A stretch of 64,000 nucleotides of DNA from Alopecurus myosuroides (lineage: Eukaryota; Streptophyta; Magnoliopsida; Poales; Poaceae): NCBI GenBank assembly GCA_028641055.1, contig CM054060.1:208220445-208284444 (forward strand), in the 5' to 3' direction. Below, one piece after another: positions 1 through 9,527 of the stretch. Numbering within the stretch: position 1 is the first letter of the stretch; every line of letters begins with the position of its first letter. The notes below the pieces were generated by a model that saw only the letters and a list, made by a program, of their open reading frames with translations, made no database searches and had not been told where the DNA came from. Made by a program: the position numbers and the translations under genes.

Positions 1-1253
1 CGTCCAAGAATAAGATGACACACGGTCATAGGCACAATGTCACATTCAACCGTGTCTTCATAAGGGACAATCTTGAATTGCACGGAAACCATATGTTGAA
101 TCTTGAAGGTGCTTGAGTCACTAAGCCATTGGATATGGTATGGATGCGGATGTTGCTTGTAAGGCAATTGGAGTTTGTCGCAAAGCTCTTTGCTAGCTAA
201 GTTGTGGCAACTACCGCTATTGATGATAACCTTGATTGATTTTCCATTGATGTCGGCTCTAGTTTGAAAGAGATTGCAACATTGGTCATGCTCATCTTGA
301 GGAGAACTAGTAAGGACTCTTGTCAACACTAGCGATGGATTCTTGTCCTCACTGCAATAGACACTTTCTTCATCATCATTGGGCACGTCCAAGGAGTTGA
401 GAGCAACTTGGTGCAAGGCATAGTATTCGCCTTCACTCATGGAATCACGTTCACCATCTTGGTTGAAAATCATTATCATCTTGTTGGAACACTCGAAGGA
501 CTTGTGTCCACTTCCACCACATTTGAAGCAAGTTATAGTTCTTGACTTGACTTGAGGAGTACTCGAAGAGGTGGTGGGAGACACTTGTTTCTTGAACGGT
601 TGTGGAGACTTGTTGGTAGAATTGGAAGCTCTAGAGGTGCTCTTGTTGTTGGTTAGTGTAGTCACTTGTGTCATTGGAGACGAAGAAGAAGAGGGCCTTA
701 AGGCAAAGAAAGCCTTTTTCTTGTTGTACTTGATGTCTTCCGCAATTTGGCAGTCGGCCTTGAGAGCTTGATGGACAAGGGAAACGATGTTGTCATATGA
801 TTGATACTCGACAATCTTCCTTATAGGATAGTTGAGGCGATTGAGGAAGTGGGCCATTGTTTGCTCTTGAGATTCCATCACACGAGCTTGATTCAAAGAT
901 GTCTCCATTTCCTTGTAGTACTCATCAACATATTTCAAACCTTGTCGAAGTTCTTGAAGCTTCTTGAAGAGGTCATGCTTGTAGTGTGCAGGAACGAAAC
1001 GAGCATGCATGAATTGCTTCATCTTATTCCAAGTGTCAATTGGAGCAATCTGGTTTCGAACTCTTTCCGCTTGGAGACGATCCCACCATAAGAGTGCGTA
1101 GCCTTCGAACTCCAAATATGCTATATCAACCATTTTCTTGTCACTAAAGTTGTGGATGACGAAGATCTTGTCTACCTTGAGAGCCCAAGCAAGATATTCT
1201 TCGGGATCATTCTCACCATTGAACTTTGGGACATTGAAACGAAGGGCACTCAT
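1..1253 (-). pseudogene. Ty3/gypsy (CRM-like chromovirus) gag core, zinc knuckle and start of protease, runs off left edge
   Basis: Translated on the minus strand from an ATG at 1253, the frame gives a retrotransposon gag core (FNVPKFNGENDPEEYLAW, then WWDRLQ, then KYVDEYYKEM), a Ser/Thr-rich linker, and a CX2CX4HX4C zinc knuckle (CFKCGGSGHKSFEC, about 482-535). A retropepsin-like segment follows with SGSCHNLASKELCDK and the later motif HLILG at the window edge. Gag would package the element RNA and the protease would cleave the polyprotein. The usual D-S/T/G-G active-site triad reads N-S-G here (about 215-235), so the catalytic Asp appears lost. I saw no stop in this frame to the edge. The gag style resembles centromeric CRM-type chromoviruses, but the clade is a judgement from memory. 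The upstream half of gag is in other frames, so the copy is probably defective. Confidence 0.75.
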
Positions 1254-2158
1254 GTTGTTGTCTTCATGTTGTCGATGGGGTCGCTCATGTGGGTCTTCAT
1301 CATAGATAGTAGGTGAAATCTCATATGGGTCATCCTCATTGTCTTGTGTTGGCGGTCATGATGGGGAGGATGACGCCGGTGGTCATTAGGAGGAGGTTTT
1401 TGGCGTTGACGTAGTCGTGCTTCTCGGTGTTCACTATCATCATTGCCATGTTGTTGTTGTTGAGGAGATTCTTGTTCTTGCTGAGGGCATCGCGGAAGCT
1501 CTTATTGAGGTAGTTGAGGGCGTTCTTGATCTTGGAGGTCATTGTGGTTGGGACACGCATTGCGCCTTGGTGGCCTTCGATGTTGACGAGCACCGTCCAC
1601 GAAGTCATTGTGACCATAGTCATGGGCGTGGCCTTGTGGAGGTGGTGGATGATGTTGTCGAAGTTCTGGGCATTGAGGTTGTTGTTGAAGAGGGTCACCA
1701 CAGCCTTGGCAATGTCAAGGTGGTGGTGATGGTGAGCTATCGTCATACCAATGTCGTCGAGGAGCTTGTGGCGAAGGAGGTGGTGGTGGTGGTTGGGGTT
1801 CAGGTCCTTGTTGAGGTTGACCACCATCCTCCATGTTGGGGTTGTGATCATGGCGATGAGCTTGGTGATGATCTTGAGTGTGGTGGTTTGAGCGTCGAGA
1901 CCTTGAGGAAGATGATGATCCACAACGGCTGGCAAGGTTTGCCAAGTTGATGTTGATGCGCGTCATTTGATCATTCAATCGAGCCTCTTGAGCTTGGAGT
2001 TGACGTTCATAGCGCTCCAATCCGTCCTTCACAAGTTGGCGGAGTTGGAAATGGTCATTGTGGGTGACGAAGTTGTGGTAGGCATTGTCGTTGTCGTTGA
2101 AGAATGAGTTTCCTTCATCTTCCGAGCTCGGACTTGTGAACACTCCTTCCCTAGCCAT
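1254..2158 (-). pseudogene. N-terminal part of the same gag ORF, frameshifted
   Basis: A minus-strand frame beginning with ATG at 2158 (MAREGVFTSPSSEDEGNSFF) gives an acidic N terminus, a short helical stretch rich in Gln, Leu and Arg (YERQLQAQEARLNDQM), then a Ser/Arg/His/Pro-rich low-complexity tail. That frame stops at 1715. An overlapping frame (1935-1336) continues with a His/Asn-rich composition and stops at 1336, and the gag core frame only opens after a TGA near 1350. At least two frameshifts are therefore needed to join this region to the core. I infer one gag gene broken by small indels. The His- and Pro-rich parts are CAC/CCA-type simple sequence and may be slippage-prone. Confidence 0.6.
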
Positions 2159-3375
2159 CTCAAAACACACAAGGGTGATATATAGAAATGGATGTCTCAC
2201 TTACCCAACGTTACCTTCTTTGGTCGTATTGAGGCTAGTGGACGAGCCTAGGTGTAGGGCGGTATGTCAAAAGTCAGTCCAAAAAGATCGAAAGAAAACC
2301 GCAAACGACAACACACACTATATGTGGAAGGAAAATGGGCGAGAAAAGTGGCAAGGAAAACAACAAATCCAAGGAAAAGTTTGTTGTAAAACGTTGGAGA
2401 AGAACCGAAAAGAAAAGTTAGCACCAAAACCAATCCAAGGTGATATGGTGGATGATATGGTGGAAACTAAAATGGAACAAACACACACACACACACACAC
2501 AAGGGATAAATGGGGTTAGTGCGGCCAATGGACGAGCGGAGACGAAATGTTCCTATCGAAGACTAAGCTCAATTCCACACCAACGCAAGGAGGACGGTAG
2601 CTCAAACCGCAAACTATAAGAGGCAACAACATTCGCACCGTGGCCACCGGTCACTCTCTTCTCTTTTGCGACACAAAGCTACACGTTCCTACAAGTGATA
2701 GCAATTGGCATCGATCTTGTGCTTCTTTTCGCTCTTTTTTCTCTTTCTCCTTTTTTTTTATTTTCTCTTTTTGATGATTCCAAAATGCCAATGCCTACTC
2801 GAAACTATTCTCTCACAAGCGCCAAACTCGCACTCTCGGTGCCACAAATACGATGCCAAGCGATGTAAAACAGCTAATCCGAATGGGCAAGGTACACGGA
2901 CAATGGGTTAGTTCAAGCGGAAGCAAGTTATACCTATGTTGTGGATGATCTCGGACTTGCGGCTGGTGGGTGTCGATGTCGTGTCGATCCATTGATGTAG
3001 TTGCGTAGATGATGTTGTGGGCTTTGCGTGGAAACTTAAATCACTCAAATTGGATCAACAACGACAAAGAAAAACAAGTTTCAAAATCTGTCCAAGAATC
3101 GAAGAGCAGGATTTTTCTGTGATTTTTGCTCAATTTCGAAATTCCTCCCAAATCAAGAAATTTTTTGGACAAATTCGAGGAAAGTGGCTGAATAGGAAGG
3201 TGAGGAATGGTCTCAAGCAACAAATCCACGGATCAAATCCACGAAAAACTCAACAAATCCACACATCGGTTGAAATCCCTTTTTGACTATTTTTGGTGAA
3301 ATTTTCGAATTTATGGTGGTAGAAGAAAAATTGAGTGGAAAGGAGGGTAGTGGGGGTCGAATTCGTGTCAATTTA
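2159..3375 (-). other. Untranslated leader between PBS and gag of the CRM-like element
   Basis: This 1.2-kb stretch lies between the primer-binding site (3376-3388) and the gag start (2158) on the minus strand. I see no supported coding sequence, only short frames. It contains a dinucleotide (AC)n microsatellite at about 2479-2501 and a T-rich tract at about 2735-2775. A long 5' leader is usual for plant Ty3/gypsy elements and would hold the packaging signal, but no specific signal can be recognised. Confidence 0.55.
2479..2501. repeat. (AC)n microsatellite
   Basis: About eleven AC dinucleotides in an uninterrupted run inside the leader of the CRM-like element. Confidence 0.95.
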
Positions 3376-3388
3376 GCTCTGGATACCA
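3376..3388 (-). promoter_or_regulatory. Primer-binding site of the CRM-like element
   Basis: Read on the minus strand the sequence is TGGTATCCAGAGC, two bases inside the LTR edge at 3391. The plant initiator-Met tRNA PBS is TGGTATCAGAGC. This copy has one extra C after TGGTATC, which would weaken primer pairing. Its position right next to the LTR fixes the element's direction as minus. Confidence 0.8.
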
Positions 3389-3896
3389 AATGATATGTAG
3401 GTTTAACTCCTAGGATGACCCGATCTTCACAAATTGACCAAGAACACGAAGAACAAATTATGAACACGAAGAACATGAAGGGAATCGAGGGGAAATCGGG
3501 GGAAGAATCAAGGGGGAAACTTGGGGAATCGAGGGGAGATAACTAGTAAGAACCAAAGAATCCCAAATCTCTTGTCAACTACACCCCGAGGGCCGCCTAC
3601 GGAACGATCGATCCAACTGAACTCACCTTAATTGAAACCGCTTCACACATGTGGCCGGTCCACCACGCCAATAGAACCTCAAAGATTAGTTGAGGAAGAT
3701 TGGGAAGTCCCTAACTAAATCCCAAGGGGAAAGGATAGGTAACTTGATGAATCTTGATACGGTCCTAGATACAAATCATAGGAATATCCTTGATACGGTC
3801 CTAGGTACAACCATAGGAGTAGCCTGTAAGAGGGATACAAGAGCAAAGCTCACACGTTCTTAATTCATGTCTAACCTAGATCTGACCATGCGGTAT

Positions 3897-3905
3897 CCTT
3901 ATATA
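3897..3905 (-). promoter_or_regulatory. TATA box of the CRM-like LTR
   Basis: TATATAAGG on the minus strand, within an LTR of matching orientation. It is the only good TATA motif in this LTR, about 450 bp from the U3 start, which suits a Pol II retrotransposon promoter. Confidence 0.65.
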
Positions 3906-3960
3906 GCCTAGGGGGTACGTGGGGGTGGAAAAAAGGGGTTTTCAGCCACTTTTGCGAGCT

Positions 3961-4130
3961 GGCAGGGAGGCCGGCCTAACCTAGCCCAGGCTTTAGGTCG
4001 GGCGGCTCAGACAGGTGGCCGGCCTGGGGCGCGCAGGGAGGCTAGCCTAGGCTGGGCTTCAGGCCGGGCGGCTCTGTTAGGGTGCCGGCGTGGAGGCCGT
4101 CCTGGCCGGGCTGGAGGCCAGCCATCCTGC
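3961..4130 (-). repeat. Imperfect GC-rich direct repeats in U3
   Basis: Two to three degenerate copies of a roughly 70-bp unit, each starting near GCAGGGAGGC and containing GGGCGGCTC, lie at about 3961, 4030 and 4083, immediately upstream of the TATA box on the minus strand. Such repeats in LTR U3 regions often act as enhancers, but that is inference here. Confidence 0.6.
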
Positions 4131-4357
4131 ACTCCTTCTTCTCCCTCTTCTCTCCTTCTTCCTTGAGAGCTTCTTCTTGGGCATCTTCCATGGCTTCTTG
4201 GGCAACTTCTTGAGCACGTTCTTGGGCATCTTGAGCATCGTATTGGGGGTGCATGGTGGGGTCAAACCTGAGCACACAAAGGGCATTTCCATGAGGTAAC
4301 GCACCATTTACCAAGTCATCGAAAGCATGTATAGAGAGGAGTTAATTCACCTTATCA

Positions 4358-4902
4358 TGGATTGCTTTGGCTCATGATCTTGTCATTGGTCTACTTGGTC
4401 CATGGAGCCGATATCTCTTGGGTGGAAGGAAGAAAGAATAGAGAGAGGAAGGTGGTGGCGGCTGGGAGGGAAGAGATAGAGAGACTAGGGTTTGGGGAGA
4501 GCCTGGGAGCGTCTTTATGGAGGGGAAGGAGCAGGTGGGGATCGATGCGGTGGTTGTGGCGGAAAGCGTGGTCACACACGCTGCGTGACTCTCCCTAGAG
4601 AAGACGACAAGAGGAGTGTTCCTCCTTTGAGCGCAAGGAGATGTGCCGCATGTGGTGGGATGGGTTAGATGGGCTTCTCTTTCTCTCTTCTCTCAAAACA
4701 ATTTTTTATTATTTTGTTTATTCATTTTTTTCAGAAGAAAAAAAGAGAACCGGTTTAGGGATTTAGAAAAAACAGATTTTTAACCATTTGAAATATTATA
4801 TAAAATAATTTTATTTTATGCCATGTGATATGATGCATGAAGTATGATGATGCACAAAATAAAAACAAACAAAACCAATTGGGGAAAATCCCCGGGTGTT
4901 AC
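4358..4902 (-). mobile_element. Start of the 3' LTR of a long-LTR element, cut by the CRM-like insertion
   Basis: Read on the minus strand it begins TGTAACACCCGGGG at 4902 and matches the first part of the LTR at 5379-9038 (which begins TGTAACAACCGGGG at 9038). Homology continues to 4358, where the CRM-like element begins. The missing remainder should lie left of the window. By eye it differs from the 5' LTR at roughly one base in ten over 230 bp, so the two LTRs are old or of different origin. Confidence 0.75.
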
Positions 4903-5378
4903 AGACGACACCACTAACAAGGGATTGCGCCCTCGCAATCCGCTCCAAGCCGGTAAGAGAGAAGAGGTCAGAGCTATCAAGTCTTCGTTCTTCGTGTTGA
5001 TCTCTTCGACACCACTAACAAGAGATTCTTACTCACGTTGATGACAATGTCGTTTCGTCGAGAATCTTCCGAAGATCGAATCTATTAGGTTAAAAGGCTT
5101 AGAGAGTGTACGCCCACGCAGGAACCTAACACTTTGAAAGGTAGATAAGAGAGGAGACTCCAAAACAAGTAATGTAAAAGGAGAAGTAGAATAGAGGAAA
5201 GGAATAAACAAGATTCCAATTGAGATGTTTCCAAAAATAGTTTTTGCACAAATACTTTTGACACTCTAGATACACGACCGTTAGCGAGGTTATCCTACAG
5301 GCTTTGTGGACCCGTTGCTTCGATAACCATTCGTATCAAGACAACATTGGGAAATCGGAACCATGCGTTGATACCATC
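4903..5378 (-). mobile_element. 476-bp internal region of the long-LTR element
   Basis: This segment lies between the 3' LTR (ending 4902) and the 5' LTR (starting 5379). It has no coding frame. It contains a PBS (5361-5376) beside the 5' LTR, but no purine-rich tract next to the 3' LTR. A near-exact 15-bp direct repeat, GACACCACTAACAAG, occurs at about 4907 and 5010. The element is therefore non-autonomous, and over 90 percent of it is LTR. A larger internal region may have been deleted. Confidence 0.65.
5361..5376 (-). promoter_or_regulatory. PBS of the long-LTR element
   Basis: The minus-strand sequence is TGGTATCAACGCATGG, two bases inside the LTR edge. Its first eight bases match the 3' end of initiator-Met tRNA (TGGTATCA), and the rest does not. 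The position fixes the element as minus strand with 5379-9038 as its 5' LTR. Confidence 0.65.
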
Positions 5379-7689
5379 TGTGACGCCCCTGGATCGGGTA
5401 CTATGAGGATTTGAGCGTTCCCGCCATAATCCGCATAATACCGATCCCGGATTGTCAACTTTCGGTACTCATTAGAAGAGTTCACGAATAATCCACAACA
5501 ACAATAGAGGAGAAATATATCACACGACTCTAATGAGTCAAGAATACAACTTATACAATACAAAGATCCAAATAACAGCGGAAAATGAAATAGTATCCGA
5601 CTACGGACAAGATACAAATTGGACTAAGGGTCCTGAAGATAACAGATGGTGTCCAATCCCTTCCTAGGCCAAGCCGGAGGGATTCCCAAGCTAACATCAC
5701 CAACTTCAAACCTGCTGACTGTATTGTCAATACAACCCCGAATCATGGGGTCAGTACTTTGAATGTACCAACAAGCGGCAAGCAATACTCACAAGATACC
5801 AGTGCAACCAGACATCACAAGATACAAATACTCTGGGTACAAAGGAGGAAGTTGTTGTAATGAAGCGGCAGAGGGAAGCATTAGGCAATCTACATAGACA
5901 CGCTATAACTCTCGTCTATTAGAAAGGGATGAGAGAGCGCGACAAAACCAACTACAACTACTCACTAGAAATAATACCCATCCAGGGTTAACCCCCCTCA
6001 CAAAGTGCCAGGAAGTAACCCGAGGAAAAACTCACACATGTTGATTAAGATGACATACATTTTTATGGTGGAGGTAGTCTATATTACTAGTCAAGTTATT
6101 ATCGTTAAATGTAAGTTGTCTGAGTACTTGTTAGCCAGCACATTCACCAAGTCGTCACATATCCGCGAACAACACGGCTTCTCGAGAAGATTTATCCCTG
6201 CAGGGTGCGCTACAGTACCCGAACACACTCGAGCCACCAACTAAAACTCAGGTTAGCTCGACACGACCCTTTCCGTCTGCACTGCCAATCCAGAAACCAC
6301 GGGAGCTATCGCGTGCATGGCTACTCAACCCCCGGAAGAAAACGGGACCCTTGTAGCACTCTAAGACCATGCCGCACCTAGCCGCAACGACTACATCATG
6401 TCACCGTAGCACCATGAGCTCGTACCTGCAAGTTATCATGCCAAATGAAAAACCCGAACTAGGTGTGGTACCTGGACGAACATCAAATTCAGTCAAAGCC
6501 GGGGAGGGTCCCATACTACCTCTCGGATGCGGTTAGCGCGCTCATCATGGATCAGTGGACATGACTCTTTTCCTAAGTTCGACATTAGCAGGCTCCAAAA
6601 CCACGCCGGCCTCCTGCTGATGCCTTATCATCAAATAATTATTACCCCAAACATTAACATGATGTTGATTAAGTTGAACCCAGCTATCAAACTAAACATG
6701 TGATAAGACGGATAACAAGACGCGAGCATCGACAACACTAAGCAAGCAACTACGACACGAGGGCCAACAATGGTAAACAAACAACAGCTAATAGGAAGTG
6801 GAGGGAAGGCTATAACATGGCTGCAAGGTAAACATATGATAGGATCGAGACACACGCATCGAATCATAAGGCTAGAATAAAGACAACGGAAAGAATCAGT
6901 AACAAGTGAGGAACGACAGCCATAGGTAGCAAGTGAGTAAAGCTTGCCTAGAATCCAGCTGTAGAGGAAGCATAACTTGTCGTTGCTCACATCATCTCAA
7001 CGTCCTATCCGCGAAGAAGCAACGTACTAAAAGAAACAACGGAATGCAACACTTACAACTACGACAGAAGATCCAGCATGATCAAGATATGGATGCATGA
7101 CATGCGGGGATGCAACTTAACCAGTTTAAGTGGAATTGGAATCCCAACAATTAATCATAGGTTTAAGTTATTTAGCTAGACATCAAATTAAATGTTGTTT
7201 AGCATGGGTAACAATTAATAGGTGAACTACACAAGATTAAATGGAATAGGGCATAATTGAATTAAATACCCAACTCATTCCATGTTTTGTTATTTAGGTG
7301 CACATACATAACCCTACTAAAATTCAAGATAAAAGGTGCAAACATGAGCATGAATGACATATTAATATTCCTTGCATTTTTCTGATGAAAATAGACATGA
7401 AGTTTGCATTATTTGGATTAGTAAAACAAAAGTTATGAGCATTTGAAGTTTGAGGTGTTTTCTGGAAAAGGCAGGGACTGTTCGTGCTGGAAACAGAGTG
7501 TGGAAGGGCTCCGGTGCAAAATTATGAATGCCAGGGGCCTAGATGCACAACGCCGGATCCGGATCTGGGGATAAATCGACCAACGTGTGCTCTAGCTAGA
7601 GAGGGTGACGAGCGGGGCCAGCGCCAGCGTGGGGTTGACGACGCGGACGGGCACCGACAGGTGGGGACAGCCACGATGAATTAATCACC

Positions 7690-7919
7690 AAAAAGTTGGC
7701 CGCCGGCAGGATTCGAACCTGGGTCTCCCTTAGGGGTGTAAGTGGGCACGTCCACTTAGCCCACTTATGTCCACTTAAGTATAATTAGTTCAATTTTGGA
7801 TGAATTGATGTCAAAATTGAACTATTTATATTTAAGTGGACATAAGTGGGCTAAATGGGTTTGTCCACTTACACCCCTAGTCTCACTGGGTGCAGACCGG
7901 GGTCTTAGCCACTGGGATG
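7690..7919 (-). ncRNA. tRNA-like Pol III module in LTR, split by the MITE
   Basis: On the minus strand there is an A-box-like CATCCCAGTGG (7909-7919), a perfect B box GGTTCGAATCC (7709-7719) and a T5 run (7690-7694). With the MITE and one target duplication removed, the distance from TGG to TTCG equals that in the other LTRs and in a class I tRNA gene. A GGTCT/AGACC stem lies in the anticodon-arm region. Transcription is not shown. The MITE now adds about 157 bp between the boxes, which should impair TFIIIC binding. Confidence 0.5.
7731..7879. mobile_element. 149-bp hAT-like MITE
   Basis: The terminal inverted repeats are TAGGGGTGTAAGTGG and CCACTTACACCCCTA. The two halves pair along most of their length, making a foldback. 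It is flanked by an 8-bp duplication with one mismatch (GTCTCCCT at 7723-7730, GTCTCACT at 7880-7887), the size expected for hAT superfamily insertions. The homologous site in the solo LTR (about 11917-11925) lacks it, so it inserted after the two LTRs diverged. It has no coding capacity. Confidence 0.85.
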
Positions 7920-9038
7920 TATACGTGGTTGTGATGAGTTATGTGCGTGTCTGTTAAAGAAGTGAACCTCCGACGTTTAACTGGCGAAAGTGAAACCCAA
8001 ATCTGTAGGTTGCAGATCGGATAACCATGGACGGAAAAACGTGGATGACGACGTACACGAATTGGTGGCGTCCCAATGTCTCTGATGTGCAGGTGGGTAT
8101 GTGCGTGCGTGCCAGCGGGTGGTTGCTGCACCGCGGAAGTGTGTGCCGTACACCTGGAGGCACAAGGGCGTGCAGCAGAAGCGCACGGGCACGAGCGTGT
8201 GCTCGGCCGGGATGGCCAATGGATGCCGACGACGGTGGTGCTACGGTGCATGATAGGAGATGGAGAAAGAGGGGAATAGAACGGTGGTGGTACCCAAAGC
8301 TGCTGGCGAAGCGGGGAGGATGGAGAAGGTCGACGGTGACGGAGATCGTGTCAGGGAGGCGGATACAGTCACGGTGGCCGCCAGGAAGAAGCTCTTGGCG
8401 TGGCAGCATCCATGAGTCCCAGGTCCGGCTCCGGCCTCCCAGAGCGTGTGGAAGATGACGTTGTTCTCCTGGCGCGCTCGTGGCTCTTGTGGTGGTACAA
8501 ATCAACCGAACCGCGAAGCTCCGTTGTCTCCGTCCATGGTGCCGGTATCTCTCGGGTCGAAGGAAGAAAGAAGAGAGAGAGGAGGGTGGCGGCGGCTGGG
8601 AGGGAAGATAAAGAGATACTAGGGTTTGGGGCGAGCCTGGGAGCTGCTTTATGGAGGGGAAGAAGCAGGTGGGGATCGGTACGGTGGTGGTGGCGGAAAG
8701 CATGGTCACGCACGCTGCGTGACTCTCCCTGGAGAAGGCGACAAGAGGAGCATGCCTCCTTCGAGCGCAAGGAGATGTGCCGCATGTGGTGGGCTGGGTT
8801 AGATGGGCCGCTATCTCTCTCTTCTCTCAAAACAATTTTTTTGTTCTTTTGTTTATTCAATTTTTTCAGAAGAAAAAAAAGAGAACTGGTTTAGGGATTT
8901 AGAAAAACAGATTTTTAACCATTTGAAATATTGTAGAAAATAATTTTATTCTATTCCATGTGATATGATGCATGAAGTATGATGATGCACAAAATAAAAA
9001 CAAACAAAACCAATTGGGGAAAATCCCCGGTTGTTACA

Positions 9039-9527
9039 CCTTCCCGCATGCGCTCTGGCGCTCCTCACGAGCTCTACTCGGAAAGAGCCTTGCACCAGAT
9101 CGCCAGAGATGTTGTGGATGCGCTCCGGTTTTAGGCGAGGGCTCACTCCCAGCTCCTCATCAAGGAGAGTGAACTCCTAGAGAACCTTGGCGCCTGGTTT
9201 TGTCAAGCAGTAATTTCGTACCGCGAGAGGGAGAACGCGGCGTGGGCTATGCGCTGCCAGAAATTCAGCGAAGCCACACGGAAGTGCGAGGCCTTCACCC
9301 ATGAGGTGGACACACTTCATGAGGAGGCCAAGCGCGCGTTGGACACCGCCCGGGATATTTAGGACCGACTCCGCTCGGAGCAGGAGGAGCACCACTTGGC
9401 GGTGGACAAGTGGACTCTTGATGGCGAGGAGTGAGAGAAGGCCCTCGCCCTTCGTGAGGAGGCCTTGGTTCTTCGGGAGGCAGACGTCTCCACCCATGAG
9501 TCGGGCGTCTCCCTTAGGGAGGACAAG
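9039..9527 (+). pseudogene. Coiled-coil ORF of a Tat-type element, part 1
   Basis: The plus-strand frame gives a helical, Glu/Arg/Ala-rich protein (ELLENLGAWF, then YRERENAAWAMR, then FTHEVDTLHEEAKRALD, then EKALALREEALVLREADV), with several in-frame stops (for example TAG after TARDI and TGA after LDGEE). It resembles the coiled-coil ORFs found with grass Tat-lineage retrotransposons. Its exact function is unknown to me. The frame is cut at 9527 by the solo LTR and resumes at 12915 without loss of phase if one target duplication is removed. The start of the ORF is lost at 9038, where the neighbouring element begins. Confidence 0.55.

Larger units (their letters stand above)
3391..4357 (-). 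mobile_element. 5' LTR (967 bp) of the CRM-like minus-strand element
   Basis: The segment is bounded by TGATATGTAGG at 3391 and CACCTTATCA at 4357. Its ends are the inverted repeat TGATA/TATCA, and the PBS abuts it at 3376-3388. A TATA box (TATATAAGG on the minus strand, 3897-3905) gives the promoter, and the U3 just upstream holds GC-rich direct repeats (3961-4130). The matching 3' LTR lies beyond the left edge. The LTR is inserted in the 3' LTR of another element, whose sequence stops exactly at 4358. The low-complexity frame at 4042-4314 (repeated AQEEAQE-type motif) is a product of the U3 repeats and is not a gene. Confidence 0.85.
5379..9038 (-). mobile_element. 5' LTR (about 3.66 kb) of the long-LTR minus-strand element
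   Basis: It is bounded by TGTGACGCCCC at 5379 and GGTTGTTACA at 9038, giving TG...CA termini, and shares its whole length with the solo LTR at 9528-12914. On the minus strand the order is an AT-rich U3, a telo-box-like AAACCCTA (8620-8627) close to a TATA-like CATAAAGC (8646-8653), a GC-rich leader, a tRNA-like module interrupted by a MITE (7690-7919), and an AT-rich stretch. Beyond that lie a module shared with the T1-T4 LTRs (around 6178-6600) and the LTR end. Short open frames in it (for example 7954-8709 on the minus strand) are low-complexity and not supported as genes. Confidence 0.85.

Noticed and set aside
1417..1950. 177-aa plus-strand Val/His/Glu-rich frame
   Set aside because: It is the complement of the simple-sequence, His-rich part of gag on the other strand.
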